Positions 1-11,439 of a stretch of 64,000 bases of DNA are shown piece after piece. Origin of the DNA: Chamaelirium japonicum (lineage: Eukaryota > Streptophyta > Magnoliopsida > Liliales > Melanthiaceae); contig OX393553.1 in the NCBI GenBank assembly GCA_947650365.1, forward strand, positions 65,227,611-65,291,610, in the 5' to 3' direction. The notes below the pieces were generated by a model. That model was not told the DNA's origin, did no database searches, and was given only the letters and a program-made list of their open reading frames with translations. The position numbers and the translations under genes are program-made. The number at the start of each line of letters is the position of its first letter. The stretch's first letter is position 1.

Positions 1-1100
1 TGTTCTTCCGAAGTTGATATCGCCGGCACAATTGGCTTTTGTCAAGGGTCATAATATATCAAAGAATATCTTGCTGGCCCAGGAGGCTTTGCATTCCATG
101 GAATACCAAAACATAAATGGTCATGTCCTGGCACTTAAACTAGACATGGAACAAGCCTATGATCGTATGGAATGGGGATTTCTGCTTTGTGTTTTGAGAC
201 GATTTGGATTTGGACTGCGATGGGTTCGATGGATTGAGGAGTACATATCGCACCCCTCTTTCTCAATTCTTCTAAATGGGTCTCCTTCTTCTTGGTTCGT
301 GGCTTCCTGAGGCCTCCGGCAAGGGGACTCGTTATCCCCGTACCTATTTATTATAGGAGCGGAAGTCCTCAATCAGAATGTCATTCAGGCTCAAATGCAG
401 GGTCATCTAGTTGGGGTCCGACCGAGGCTCAGGCTCGATCTATAACCATGTTGCACTATGCTGATGATAGCATGTTCTTTGTTCAAGACTCGGATCGGTA
501 GATCTCCTATCTTATGAATATCTTAACGAGGTATTGTGATTGCTCTGGCCAATCGATAAATAATTCCAAATCTTTGCTAATCTTCAGGAGGCTTATTAAT
601 GGCACTCGGAGAGATTATCTTCAGAATAGTCTAGCTATTGGTCCTATTCGGGGTAGTTTTAACTACTTGGGGGTTCCTATTTCGGGGAGACGTATGCTCG
701 CTGCTGAATTGATGTACCTAGCTAATAAGATAATGCTAAAGCTGGCCGAGTGGAAGGCCCGGTGTCTTTCCTTTTCCGGGTGAGTGGTTCTGATAAAGTC
801 TGTCCTTACTTCCATGCCGTTATATGTTTTAGCCCACCGTTGGGTTCCTTCCCGAGTGATACACATGTTGGAAAGGGAGTTTCGGCGTTTCCTTTGGGCT
901 AATTCAACTTCCACTAGGGTACTACACCTATTACCGTGGTCAATGGTCTACTAGGCGACTAGTGAGGGAGGTTTGGGTATTAGACAGCTTCCTTTGGTCT
1001 GAGATTCTTTCATGATGTTGTTAGAATTGGTGAGGTCTTCAGCTCGTAAAAACCTATGGTTTAGCTATATATGGTTGATAGCTTAGGATTGCATCTTGGT
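1..1100 (+). mobile_element. LINE (non-LTR retrotransposon) reverse transcriptase fragment
   Basis: This is the middle of a plant L1-type LINE running in from the left edge. The frame at 14-310 reads through reverse transcriptase motif A (LKLDMEQAYDRMEW, around 131-175). The motif C core YADD lies near 453-470 in another frame. The frame at 514-783 holds the conserved NYLGVPISGR block that follows the palm, and LINE-like sequence ending LVRSSARKNLWF runs to about 1085. The frame changes several times and contains stops, so it is a dead copy. The same LINE resumes near 3255 after an insertion. Confidence 0.85.
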
Positions 1101-3255
1101 ATGTACCTTAGTACATGCTCTGATTACAGAACAGAGTGTCATGGCTACATGGTAATGCACTTGAATGAGAGACTCAATGGACTGGTCCCATATAACCTAA
1201 ATATGCTTGCAGTTCTAATTAGGGTTGATCGCCTATAAGGATAAGCTGTTGGGATGATAGAACGTGGGTGTCTCCACCATGGTCATTACCAGACACAGTG
1301 TCTGTGGCCGAACGGAACAAACACGGTGCACAGATCGGTAAGCAGACACCTGTATACAAAGTCGTGTTTCTGCTTAGGTTAAAACGGTCATAAACCCTGA
1401 GGACCATGTCTGGTAGACTAACCAGTTGTGTGGTGCTTTGGCGCACTAATGTGTAAGTGTCCAGATACGTGACCCATGACCATGGTGTACTGGGTTATCC
1501 GGCTGGCATCGCATCAGCATGTCACTCTTGCAGAGCATCCACAACGTACCCTAATAGGAGGTGCGTTCCTTGATCTAACCTACGTTGTATTAAACCCTGG
1601 CCAGGTGGTCATCAGTTGGACTGTTGACCGGATCCGATTACTCGATAGAGTAATCAGAGGTACGACATACGTGGTCAACTTGGAAGGAACCGAGTCATAT
1701 GAGCACTCGAGTCTAACAGTATTCTCCATCGCTCGAGTTGCATCATGGCACCAAGTGGAGGGACAACGAGTTTACCATACTAAGCGGAGAGTAGGGGTAT
1801 GCGGAGAACATAATAAGTCCAGAGGAATTGGAGTGCAGCCTGCATCGCACTCTGGGTGGCAACACAGGTTAACTCAGACTCAGAGGATCGATGGTACACT
1901 CGGGTAGTGTGTCGATCGAGTCTAAGTTGGAAGCTATGAACCCTGGTCCTTGAAGGTTCCACCTTATCCACATTATGTACGGTCCTTGTACCATCTCCTT
2001 AAAACACAGGACGCAGTTAGAGGAAGCGAAAAGTCCATGCCTACACTCCATGAGTTCTTCGTACTAGTGCACGGTAGATGTGTAACTATGTGTGTGCACT
2101 AAGGGAAAACGTTAGGTTAGTGTAGAGACGCATATAGCAATCCCTTACCATAAGTGGACTCTGCTATATGGGTGCAATGCACCGGGACATGTTGTGAGTT
2201 GACTAGTTGACTTTACTAGGGGCACCCTACAGGAACCTCAAAGAATAGTGAAATCACTAGTATACTTCACTTATGTATGCCTTGCAAAGTCTCGTATACG
2301 AGGGACGGCCAACTTGTGACATAGGGGCATTTTGGTCAAACCATGCACTACTATGCACTAGGGGGGCCGACCCTAAGTGTTGGGAGACTAGTCAAGGTCG
2401 GCCACCTTGGTTATAGGAGGTTGTTGCCTTCAATAAAGGGTCCAATGATACAGGACAGAAAATAGGCTGGTTTTGACCGTTTTCAAAACCAAGGAAGAGA
2501 TAGAAATAAAGAAGAGATATAGGGAGATGTTTGAATTGGTCAACCTTATCCGTTAGGGGCCGTATCCAATGGATAAGCCAACCCTATATAAGCCATAGGG
2601 GAGAGGGGGGGCCGGCCATGCCAAACCATAGGGGCCAGCCATGCCATGGGGAAACCCTAGCCGCCCCTCTCTTCTCGCTTCTCCTCTCCTCTCTCATCTC
2701 TCTCCCTCGCTTGCGTCATTGGATGATGACTCATTTTCCTCACGTGGGGTTTTGTAGAAGGAAAAGGCTCATCGCATGGAGGCACTCAGAGATCCATCGA
2801 CAAGGTGCCGTGCATCTTGCGAGATCGGGTGAACTCGAAGGCATCTCCTGCAAGCTTTTGTTGTTCAAATTTGGCACAAAAAATCAGCGCTGTTTCTGTA
2901 ACTGTGGGAGCTACAAAATTCAAACGACGTGAAACAACTTACAAAAGTTGTGTCTCGAAGTTCTCTACCTGTATTCCAAATTTCAGCCCAATTGGAGTTC
3001 GGATCAGAAAGTTATGGCCGTTACACCGAAGGTATATCGAGCAGATCCGAGCCCGTCTCCATCGATAAAGAAGAAACTTGTCTCGGTGAAAGAATCCGCA
3101 TGAAGGTATGGCTTCTAACATATAGATCTAGTGTAGAGATAATATGCATACATGCTAGATTATTCTTTTTCCTAGATCGACGTTAGGGGTTCGTGTAGTT
3201 GCCATGCTAGACTCATACTCGCACGTGTAGATCGTTTCGATGAAAATTTTGATAT
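1100..3255 (+). mobile_element. Insertion inside the LINE, probably a long solo LTR
   Basis: LINE coding similarity stops near 1085-1110 and resumes near 3255, leaving about 2.2 kb with no recognisable protein. A TATA box lies in a CCCTATATAAGCC context near 2580, followed by a transcribed-leader-like GC-rich stretch, and the block ends near ATATGTAACA. This layout fits a long LTR of a Ty1/copia-like element left alone after recombination. I could not find a convincing 5-bp target duplication, so the exact ends and family are uncertain. The ORFs of 60-149 residues inside show no known domain. Confidence 0.45.
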
Positions 3256-4363
3256 GTAACACACACCATCACCAGTCTTCGGACCTACCCATTGCTTCCG
3301 CTGCGAGCCTCTACCATGGAATTATTTCCCAACAAATACGTCGGGTATTGGAAGTGATTTCAGGAGGATCTTCTCCTTGGAATATTTTCTATCATGATAA
3401 GTATGGGCTAGTCTCCTGTTGGTCTTGGCCTACTCTATGTCAGAGGTCTTGGATTTGGCGGGATATCACGGAGGGTGACTAGTATCTACAAAACTTGGTA
3501 GTTTGGGTGACATGTGGGTAGGGGAATAATTTGATCCTTGGCTGGAACCATGGACCTCCCCCATTCCTTTCGCTCGGCTGTAGCTATTTCTGAATATGCA
3601 TCGAAGCCAGGCGATCTTGACTATTCGGCAATTTTTTGAGTCGGATAATTCATGGAATTTGTCCTTGAGTTGAGACATTTTTCCAAACGAGTGGGTGCAA
3701 CATACTATAGTGGTCCCCATTATTGCCTCAGAGCCTAGAGTGTCGTACTTTTGGGGGCCACATGCGACAAATCAGTTGTCTCTTGTGCCATCTACAATAT
3801 TAGGCTTTCCACAGTGCAACCGGAAAATGGCCAGCTCGGTTTTTCCCTGGAAGGCTATATGGAAGTCGAATACAACGCCGAGGGCAAAGACTTTCTGTTG
3901 GAAGCTATTCCATAGGCGTCTTCTAACTCGGATCCATCTAGAGCAAATTAGGATGGATTTGGATACTGTGTGCCCCTGGTGTCATCTAGCACCAGAAGAT
4001 ATTAAACATGCCTTGCTGGACTGCCCCCACACCATTGCTATGTGGGATTGGGTGGGTCGATTGGCAAATATTAATCCTTCAGCTCTCCTGTTGTGGGTTC
4101 TTAACAATAATGTGGTTCATATGCCTAGCTTGAAATTGAAGTAGGCTTTTGGGTCATTGCTGACATCGGTGTGGGAAGTGTGGAAGGCTCGAAACCGGGT
4201 CTATTTTGATGGGGTTGAGGAACCACCGAGGTCCATTGCTCACCGGATATGGGTCTTACTCAAGGAATATAGGCTTCTCTCTAATACATCTGTATTAGGC
4301 TCTCGATCAAAAGCAAGGCAACCCTATCGTCCACAAATGCCCTGTCGGTACGCCGCCTCTTAG
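3255..4363 (+). mobile_element. LINE C-terminal part (zf-RVT region)
   Basis: The same LINE continues after the insertion. The reading starting near 3290 has the pre-zinc-finger block of plant LINEs (SLYHGIISQQIRRVLEVISG). The frame at 3695-4144 carries the zf-RVT zinc-binding domain with CPWC near residues 96-99 and the downstream EDIKHALLDCPH. The frame at 4157-4363 is the LINE C-terminus (WKARNRVYFDGV). No poly-A tail is present: at about 4317 the sequence becomes identical in kind to the CACTA gene copy at 60057, so the 3' end was lost at that junction. Confidence 0.8.
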
Positions 4364-5626
4364 AGGCCTCAAAAAGGTCAATCCGATTAGGCTCGTGGCC
4401 CAAGAACTGTGTTTGTTTTTTAGCATATAAAATAAATAGATGAGTGAACATAAGATTTATAGAGTTTTAAAGAAAGAAATATTTGTATCATTTACCACCT
4501 GATTGGCAAGCTGAGGCATGGAGGTCCTCCCCTCACTGGAGCAGGTGTCGTTAAGGCATTTCAATTATGCTTGCCTTTAACAGAACTTGTCTATGTGAAT
4601 CGATTAAATTTTCAAACATAAATACAAATTTTGAGTATAACATTAAAACAAGTACGAATCAATAAAATAATAATTATACCTGAAACTGAGGGGAGGTCCA
4701 ATGAGAGACCAAAAACTGTAGAATGTGTAGTAGAATTGCATCTCTCATCTCGGCCGCAGCTTGTAAGACCTCAGCTAGGGATGGCAATTTTGGACCCGAC
4801 ACGGCAGACAAGACACAAAATTAGCAGGTTCAGATCTAGATTAAATGGGTTCGGGTCATAAACGGGTCGACATGACTAACCTGTTAGTCAATGACTCATG
4901 TCCGGGTTTTGTCTCTGACCTATTTTACCCGTTTACAACATATTAAGACCCGCTTCAAAATAAATAGATCAAGTCATGGCTACCCAGTATCCAATCTGCG
5001 ATGGGTTTAACTATTCAGGGACTATGAATCTATGATCAGGAAATATATGAGAGAGAGAGATGTGGCCGACCAAAGCGTCAAAGATCGAAGATCGGGATTG
5101 GCCATTGGAGATCGGGGATTGAGTGGAGGGTATATGGCCGGTCGGAGCGTCAGAGATTGGAGATCGGGCGGAGGGTGGCTGGCTAGAGCATCAGAGCTCA
5201 GAGATCGGGCAGAGGGTAGCCCGTCGGAGTGTTGGGGATCGGGGATCAGGCGGAGGGTGGCCGGTAGGAGCATCGGCGATCGGAGATCGAGCGGAGGGTG
5301 ACTGGCCGGAGTGTCAGGCCGGAGTCTCTCTCTCTTTCTCTCTCCCGTAGTTGTTGAATCATACTCACCTGGCCACCCGGGTCACCCTCAATACTTTAAG
5401 CGGGACTTATCGGGTCTTACCAGGTCTACCTGTTTATAAACGGGTCAGGTATTGGTTTAGGATTTAGACACGATTAGTTAAACGAGTCGGGTCTGGGTTT
5501 AGGGGTTTTGGACATGACACCAAATCGGACACAACACGAACACGACCTGACCCATTGCCAGCCCTAACCTCGGCTGGCTCGCCGACCAAGTAACCAAAGA
5601 GCTGGTAGAGCTCGTGTCGGTAATCC
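4317..5626 (-). pseudogene. CACTA second gene (Ptta/En/Spm, transposase_24-like), C-terminal part, copy 1
   Basis: Minus-strand sequence matches the copy at 60057-61380 closely. Recognisable pieces are the AFVDDRVA block (4317 region; known in this family as a conserved VDxRA-type motif) and, at 5575-5640, DYRHELYQLFGYLVGEPAEV. Proteins of this family accompany the TNP2 transposase in plant CACTA elements, and their exact role is unclear. The copy is interrupted by a hAT element at 4776-5566 and broken off at 5626 by the gypsy insertion; it continues at 16581. It is a pseudogene. Confidence 0.6.
4776..5566. mobile_element. Non-autonomous hAT element (791 bp) inside the CACTA gene
   Basis: The ends are inverted repeats TAGGGATGGCAA at 4776 and TTGCCAGCCCTA ending at 5566. 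They are flanked by 8-bp target duplications, acctcagc (4768-4775) and acctcggc (5567-5574), with one mismatch. An 8-bp duplication and TAGGG-type ends are typical of hAT transposons. The interior is rich in GGGTCGGGT-type repeats near both ends and in GATCGG/GGAGGGTGGCCGG repeats in the middle (about 5040-5320). No transposase is encoded; short ORFs of up to 89 residues follow the repeats. The same element sits at the same site in the copy at 60516. Confidence 0.85.
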
Positions 5627-6559
5627 TGTGGGTGCAAATTTTGGCAAGAAGCCCACAGACTGTGAAACCCACCAGCCTTGCCTGGTGGGCCCCTGAAGAC
5701 TACCGTGGAACCCACCAGCCCTGCCTGGCGGGCCCACAAAGGCTACAGCGGGACCCACCAGCCCTGCCTGGTGGGCCCACGGGGACTACCGTGGGACCCA
5801 CCAGCCCTGCCTGGTGGACCCACAGAGGTTACCGCAAGACTCGCCAGCCCTGCCTGGTGGGCCCACGGAGACTACCGCAGGACCCACCAGCCTTGCCTGG
5901 TGGGCCCACAGAGACGACAGCGGGACCCACAAGCCCTGCCTGTGGAGTCCCCTAGAGACGATGACGGGACCCACCAGGCCTGCCTGTGGAATCTCCAAAG
6001 ACGACGGCGGGACCCACCAGCCCTGCCTGTGGAATCCCCAGAGACGACAGCGGGACCCACCAGCCCTGTTTGGAGGATCCCCAGATACAACAACAGAAAT
6101 CGCCATTTGCCCCAGTTTTCCTCCCAGGAAATCCTATAAATAGCAGAGCCTTCAAATGAAAAAGGATCCAATCCCAGATCCAGAACCAAAATCTGAAATC
6201 TGATTTCAGAAACCAGAGCTCTAGAATTCCAGCTTTCGATCTTCCAACTCTCCTCGATCTTCTTCTTGTCTCTGAAGATATCAAAGATACTTCAGTGACA
6301 CTCGGTCTGTCGAGGTCACAGCGAACAAACAGTTTTAGTGAATTCGGGTAGCTCCCTATAGCATGGAGACATAGGCTTCGGCTGAACTCCAAAACCACAT
6401 CTTGTGTCGATCTTCTCTGTTTGCATATCAAAAGTGTTAACTCAAAGAGACCAAGGCATAAACCTTCGAAGCCATCTTTCAATAAACGGATCTACCATTC
6501 AGCCTCAATTGACTGGTGGAGTGAAGTCTTCGGATCGGCACGAAGATTTTTCCCCTATA
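5627..6559 (+). repeat. 5' LTR of the gypsy element
   Basis: It starts TGTGGGTGCAAATTTTGG and ends CCCCTATA. A TATA box (CCTATAAATAGC) lies near 6133-6144. The first half (about 5669-6080) is a minisatellite of roughly ten 43-bp units, each holding the complementary arms CCCACCAG and CTGGTGGG. Many antisense and sense ORFs here (for example 5678-6139) are only the repeat read in different frames. Confidence 0.93.
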
Positions 6560-6560
6560 G

Positions 6561-6580
6561 TTTGGCACCATCTGTGGGAT
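6561..6580 (+). other. Primer binding site of the gypsy element
   Basis: The sequence TTTGGCACCATCTGTGGG follows the 5' LTR directly. It closely resembles the TGGCGCCGTCTGTGGG primer site typical of Tat/Athila-group elements. Confidence 0.75.
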
Positions 6581-6727
6581 CGAACAAGAAGCCAAGTTCG
6601 CTCTGCAACAAACGTCAGATCGATTGAGCAGATAACCAGTCTAGATAGTCAAACTTCCCAGCCCCTTTGGTTGAGCAAATAACTGTTGGGATACCGGAAA
6701 TCTTGTTGCATCCTTCGCTCTCTCTAA

Positions 6728-8125
6728 ATGGCGAAGACGAAGCATCAGGATCATCCAGAGGGAAGTAATGCACATCAACCTCGACCAGACACTCGTTCGA
6801 TGAGTCAACGGCTCAACTTCGGGCAGCCCCTCGCTGTCCCTGAAATGGGGGTTCGTTCAGGAAGAGGGAGATCGGTCGATCGACCGATCACCCCACCCCC
6901 TCGACAGTCAATAGGGCAGACTGCCTCTGTTCCTGCTGAAGACCCGCCATCTACCTATCAAATTTCGGCGGTCGACTTTTAGCTGCTACAATTAGCTAAG
7001 CAAAATGCCATCCTCACAGCTGAAAGGGACGCCCTCAATAAGGCAGCCTCCGAGGCCGGAATTGCTCTCCCCATCCCTTTATTCGGCGAAAGAGTTGATC
7101 CATCACGATAATCGATTCAATCTGAACCACGAAAGTCGATGGGCACCACTGTACTTGAGAGGATTTGTCGCGACCCAACCCCCTCTGCTACTCCATGGAA
7201 GCAGAGTATCTGGGATCGTATCGATGATGAGTCCTCTCAATCATCCTTGGGTTGCAACTGTGTCAAACGGACACAGTCGAAGCCCATCTTACAAGGGAGG
7301 CACCAGATAAAAGGGGCACCCTCAAAGAGCAGAGCTTCTCCATCCCTCCCACTCCAGCATGAAGCTGGAATGGATCTCCGTCACCGGCTCCATCCGGCCA
7401 CTACTCAAAGGCCCGGACAAGATCTCACGATCTTGTTTCTCGATCTGTATCCAGGTCGAAGGCATGGTCATAGAGAGGGGTATTCTTCTGATGGACCTCT
7501 TCACCGGAGTTTGTTTCAATCGATATTTCCAAAGGGGTGGAGGACTCCAACTCTCCCCAAATTTAATAGCCTCAAAGGAGATCCGACTCTCCACATCCTA
7601 GCCTTCAAGCAAGCTCTAACGCCACACGAAGAAGAGAACAACGTGCTCTGTCGCACCTTCGCCGGGAGTCTAGACGAGCCATCCCTCGATTGGTACCATA
7701 ACCTTCGGGCGGGATCCATCACCCAGTTCAGAGTCTTGGCTAACCATTTCGTGCAACATTATCAGCTCAACTTGAAGCCGAAGAAGAAGCTAGACTCCCT
7801 CTACAGGCTGAGGATGGATGCTAACGAGAGCCTTCGCAGCTTCACGCGAAGATTCTGTAACGAGCATGCCACTCTCTCAGGACGATATCTGGATGACGAG
7901 GCTATCATGTTAGCCTTCCAGAATGCCCTCCGTTTCGATCTGCACATCTATAATGATTTTATTCGCAATCCCACCCCTTCCCTGGGTTCGATGTTCGATC
8001 GAATCCAGAGGGAAATCAAAGTTGGAGATGTTCAAGTGCCCGAAAGGGACAAGAAACAAAGCGACGATCCGCCGAAAGAGAAGCCCCGAAGTACGCTGCC
8101 AAAACTCACAATGCAGAGGCGGTGA
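6728..8125 (+). pseudogene. Gypsy gag
   Basis: The gag reading begins at the ATG at 6728. The retrotransposon gag core is clear in the frame at 7139-8125: FKQALTPHEEENNVLCRTFAGSL, then DWYHNLRAGSITQF, then LRMDANESLRSFTRRF, the usual layout of Ty3/gypsy gag. The C-terminal part is charged and lysine-rich. It encodes the structural capsid-like protein. It is part of a broken element and is treated as a fossil. Confidence 0.85.
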
Positions 8126-8376
8126 TTCCCTCTGTATCCAAGCGGTCAAGGAACGATGGGCGTAGATCCCCTCCGAAGAAGATTACATTCATGGATTGGA
8201 CTCTATCGATCGAGTAGATTCTCGATCGAATTCAACATGAAGAGTTCCTCCGAAGGCCTAATCCTCTGCAGCCTGATACCAAGGTGACAGCTGATAAAAC
8301 AGTCTATTTTGATTTCCACCGCAGCCATGCCCATCCTACCGATCGATGCTATTGACTGAGATATCATCTTGAGGAT

Positions 8377-9060
8377 TTGCTACGAGAAGGCCATCTCCAA
8401 GAGTTCGTCAAATACGGACAAGATCAACGCCGACCTTCTGCAAAGGGAAAAGACGCTTGCTGGATCCATCAAATCTCTACCGATCAATTACCTATCACTG
8501 TGCGTGCCAACGTCTTTGGCATTCACGGATCATTGCACAATCAAACATTGATGGGGAAAGAAGTTGATCGGCAAGTGCGATGCATCTTCAACATCCGCTC
8601 TGTAGCGAACAAAGAAGACACCTGGATCGAGAAACCTGTCAAGGGCCTAACTTGGCCATCCATCATCGTCAATGACTCTGATCTTCAAGGAGTCTATACT
8701 CCACATCGGGATCCCCTGGTTCTGAAGCTCATCATCGACGGAAGCACTATCAATTGCATCCTCATCGACACCGGAAGCTCTATCGATATCATGTTCTCAA
8801 ACTGCTTCAAACGCCTGGGACATAAATACTCAAGTCTTGAAGTCATCCCAACGGTGATCACGGGCTTCAACGGGGAGCAGAGCATAACAATGGGGGAATC
8901 AAGATTCACCCTTGACCTCAGCCGAGAGACTCGAGTCTCGGTAAGATTCGCCATCGTCGAAGGAACATCCAACTACAACATCATCCTTGGTCGACTATTC
9001 CTCCATCAGATCAATGCTATCTCCTCCTCCTACCATCAACTCCACAAGTTTGCAACATGA
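8377..9060 (+). pseudogene. Gypsy protease region
   Basis: Within this 227-residue frame the aspartic protease signature reads LIIDGSTINCILIDTGSS, with the DTGS active site around 8770. Downstream, ITGFNGEQSITMG and YNIILGRLFL are the flap-side and ILG motifs typical of plant Ty3/gypsy proteases. It lies between gag and reverse transcriptase, as expected. Confidence 0.85.
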
Positions 9061-9199
9061 GAGGTTATTGTCTGCATTCGAGGAGATCAACAAACTAGGC
9101 GATCCTGCGAAACGGCCGCTGCCAAAACTGATCACAGAATAAATCTCGCTCCCCCCAAAAGACATAGAGATGAAGCTGGTCCATCTTCACGATAGCAAC

Positions 9200-10116
9200 C
9201 AAAGGAGATCCCACTGTCCGAACCCCCGTCGATAAAGTGGGAGGCTTCACCTTCAATCGAAGAAATCACTCCAATCAATATTGGCAGTGAAGATCTCCCT
9301 CGAGAAACCTTCATCGGTACCGGTCTCAGTGACACAGAAGCACGAGACATGGTATCCTTCCTTCAATCCAACATTAACGTCTTCGCCTGGTGTTTTGAAG
9401 ATATGCCTAGGATCAACCCAGATGACGCGTGTCACCGACTCGCAATCAAAGAAGGAGTGAAGCCCGTCAAGTAAAAACCATGCACGATCCGACCAGAATG
9501 ACAAGTTGCAGTCCAAGAGGAGATCAGTAAGCTACTAGCAGCAGGCTTCATTCGTGAAGTAGAGTACCCTACTTGGATCTCCAATATAGTCATTGTTCCA
9601 AAGAAGAACGGAAAAGTCAGAGTATGCATCAACTTCACCAACCTCAACAAGGCTTGTCCCAAAGACCCATTCCCCATGCCAAGGATAGATAGACTCATCG
9701 ATGCCACTGCTGGCCACGAGCTCCTATCTTTTATGGACGGATACTCTAGGTATAATCAAATTCTGCTATATCCGGACAATCGAGAGAAGACATGCTTTGT
9801 GACTGACCGAGGTCTTTACTGCTACAACGTAATGCCCTTCGGCCTCAAGAATGCTGGATCAACCTATCAAAGGCTAGTCATAAAGATGTTCGAAGATCAA
9901 ATCGGACGCAACGTCGAAGTTTATGTCGACAATCTCCTCACCAAAAGTTTCAATCGTGAAAGCCACCTCTCTGATCTAGCGAAAATATTTCAAATCCTCC
10001 GAAAATACCGTATGAATCTCAATCCGGCTAAATGTGCTTTCGGTGTTCAATCGGGTAAATTCCGGGGTCATCTTGTGACCAGGAGAAGTATCGAAGCCAA
10101 CCCCGACCAAATTTGA
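9200..10116 (+). pseudogene. Gypsy reverse transcriptase
   Basis: The region before 9670 contains the GKVRVCINFTNLNKACPKDPFPMP block and the later frame holds LLSFMDGYSRYNQI, FVTDRGLYCYNVMPFGLKNAGSTY and the VYVD palm core near 9920-9935. These are the standard reverse transcriptase motifs of Ty3/gypsy elements. The sequence between protease and polymerase (RETFIGTGLSDTEARDMVSF) is also typical of the Tat/Athila group. Confidence 0.88.
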
Positions 10117-10128
10117 GCTATCCTCGAT

Positions 10129-11100
10129 ATGCCATCGCCTACTAATCGGAAAGAAGTACAACACCTCACTGGAAGATTAGCTACCCTCAATCGATTCATC
10201 TCGAAATCTTTCGACAAGTGCAAATCGCTCTTCGACAAATTACGAAAGACGGATACCTCTGGATGGAGTCCAACTTGCGAACAAGCTTTTCAAGATGTCA
10301 AAAGTTATATCGTACGAGCTCCTATTTTAACAGCTCCGCTCCCAAAAGAAGATCTCTGGCTCTATCTTGCCATCACTGATCAAGCAATCAGTGCGGTCCT
10401 GGTCAGCAGAAGAGAAGGCATCGAACATCCGGTCTACTACATCAGTCATATACTTCTTCCGGCAGAGACTCGCTACTCAAAGATTGAGAAGGTCATACTA
10501 GCCTTGCTCACCGCATTACGACGTCTTCAACCCTATTTTATCTCCCACCCGATCACAGTGATCTCAGAGCACCCACTCAAAGACATCCTCGACAAGGCAA
10601 GTCGAGCAGGTCGAATGATCAAATGGGTGATCGAGATGAGTGCTCTCGGGATTCAATTTGAACCTTGCACTTCACTCAAAGGGCAGGCAGTTGCTGACTT
10701 CCTAGCTGACTTCGGAAGACCCCATAACAGAGATGAACCTCCATTCAATCTGATTACAAAGACCAATCCAAGCTTTGAGGCTCCTGCTACCTCGCCAGCT
10801 CAATGGAAACTCTATACTGATGGAGCTTTGAGCACGATCGGTTCGGGAATTAGGATAGTCTTAGTATCCCCCGAACTTGATCATCTTCAAAAGGTCATTC
10901 TCCTTGGATTCAATGCTACCAATAATGAAACCGAGTACGAGGCACTCATGTCCAGGCATAAAATGGCTGAATCCCTGGGGATAGATCGACTTATCGTCTA
11001 CAGCGAATCCCAGCTAATAATAAGGCAGATCAACGGGGAGTACACGACGCGAGAAGAGAGGATGCAACATTACTTAGTTCTGGTGCGACATCACCAATAA
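10129..11100 (+). pseudogene. Gypsy RNase H followed by a second, archaeal-type RNase H
   Basis: The first RNase H covers roughly 10330-10720 (YLAITDQAISAVLV, VYYISHIL, RYSKIEKVILAL). A linker ending VADFLADFG follows. A second RNase H begins near 10800 with WKLYTDGALSTIGSG and continues through NNETEYEALM and LIVYSESQLIIRQINGEY. Two RNase H domains in a row mark the Tat lineage. The frame is open for 323 residues. Confidence 0.85.
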
Positions 11101-11439
11101 CGTTTTGCTAGCACTGAATTCATTCAAGTCCCAAGAATAGAAAATCAAGTGGCAGATGCCCTGGCTAATGCTGCCTCGGTTCTTGGAGATTCACTCAGGA
11201 AAAGGCGAATACAAATTGACTATCAAGAATCACCCAAGATTACCCTCGAGCAGCAGGTCATCGCCACTACAGAAAGATCTGGGCGTCGAGAACAGCCAAC
11301 CTCCGATCATGTCACAACACTTGAACCCGAAGACTGGAGACAGCCAATCTTCAACTTCTTCAAACATGGCAGAATACCAGAAGATCCAATTCAAACCAGA
11401 AGACTTCAAAGGAAGCTTCCATGCTATAAGTTCTAAGGA

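Noticed and set aside
1476-1907. 143-residue ORF in the insert within the LINE
   Set aside because: No domain and no codon or splice support; it lies in a probable solo LTR.
5614-6482. Several overlapping ORFs of 90-176 residues on both strands in the gypsy LTR
   Set aside because: They arise from the 43-bp minisatellite, whose units stay open in most frames; they recur in the 3' LTR and match no domain.
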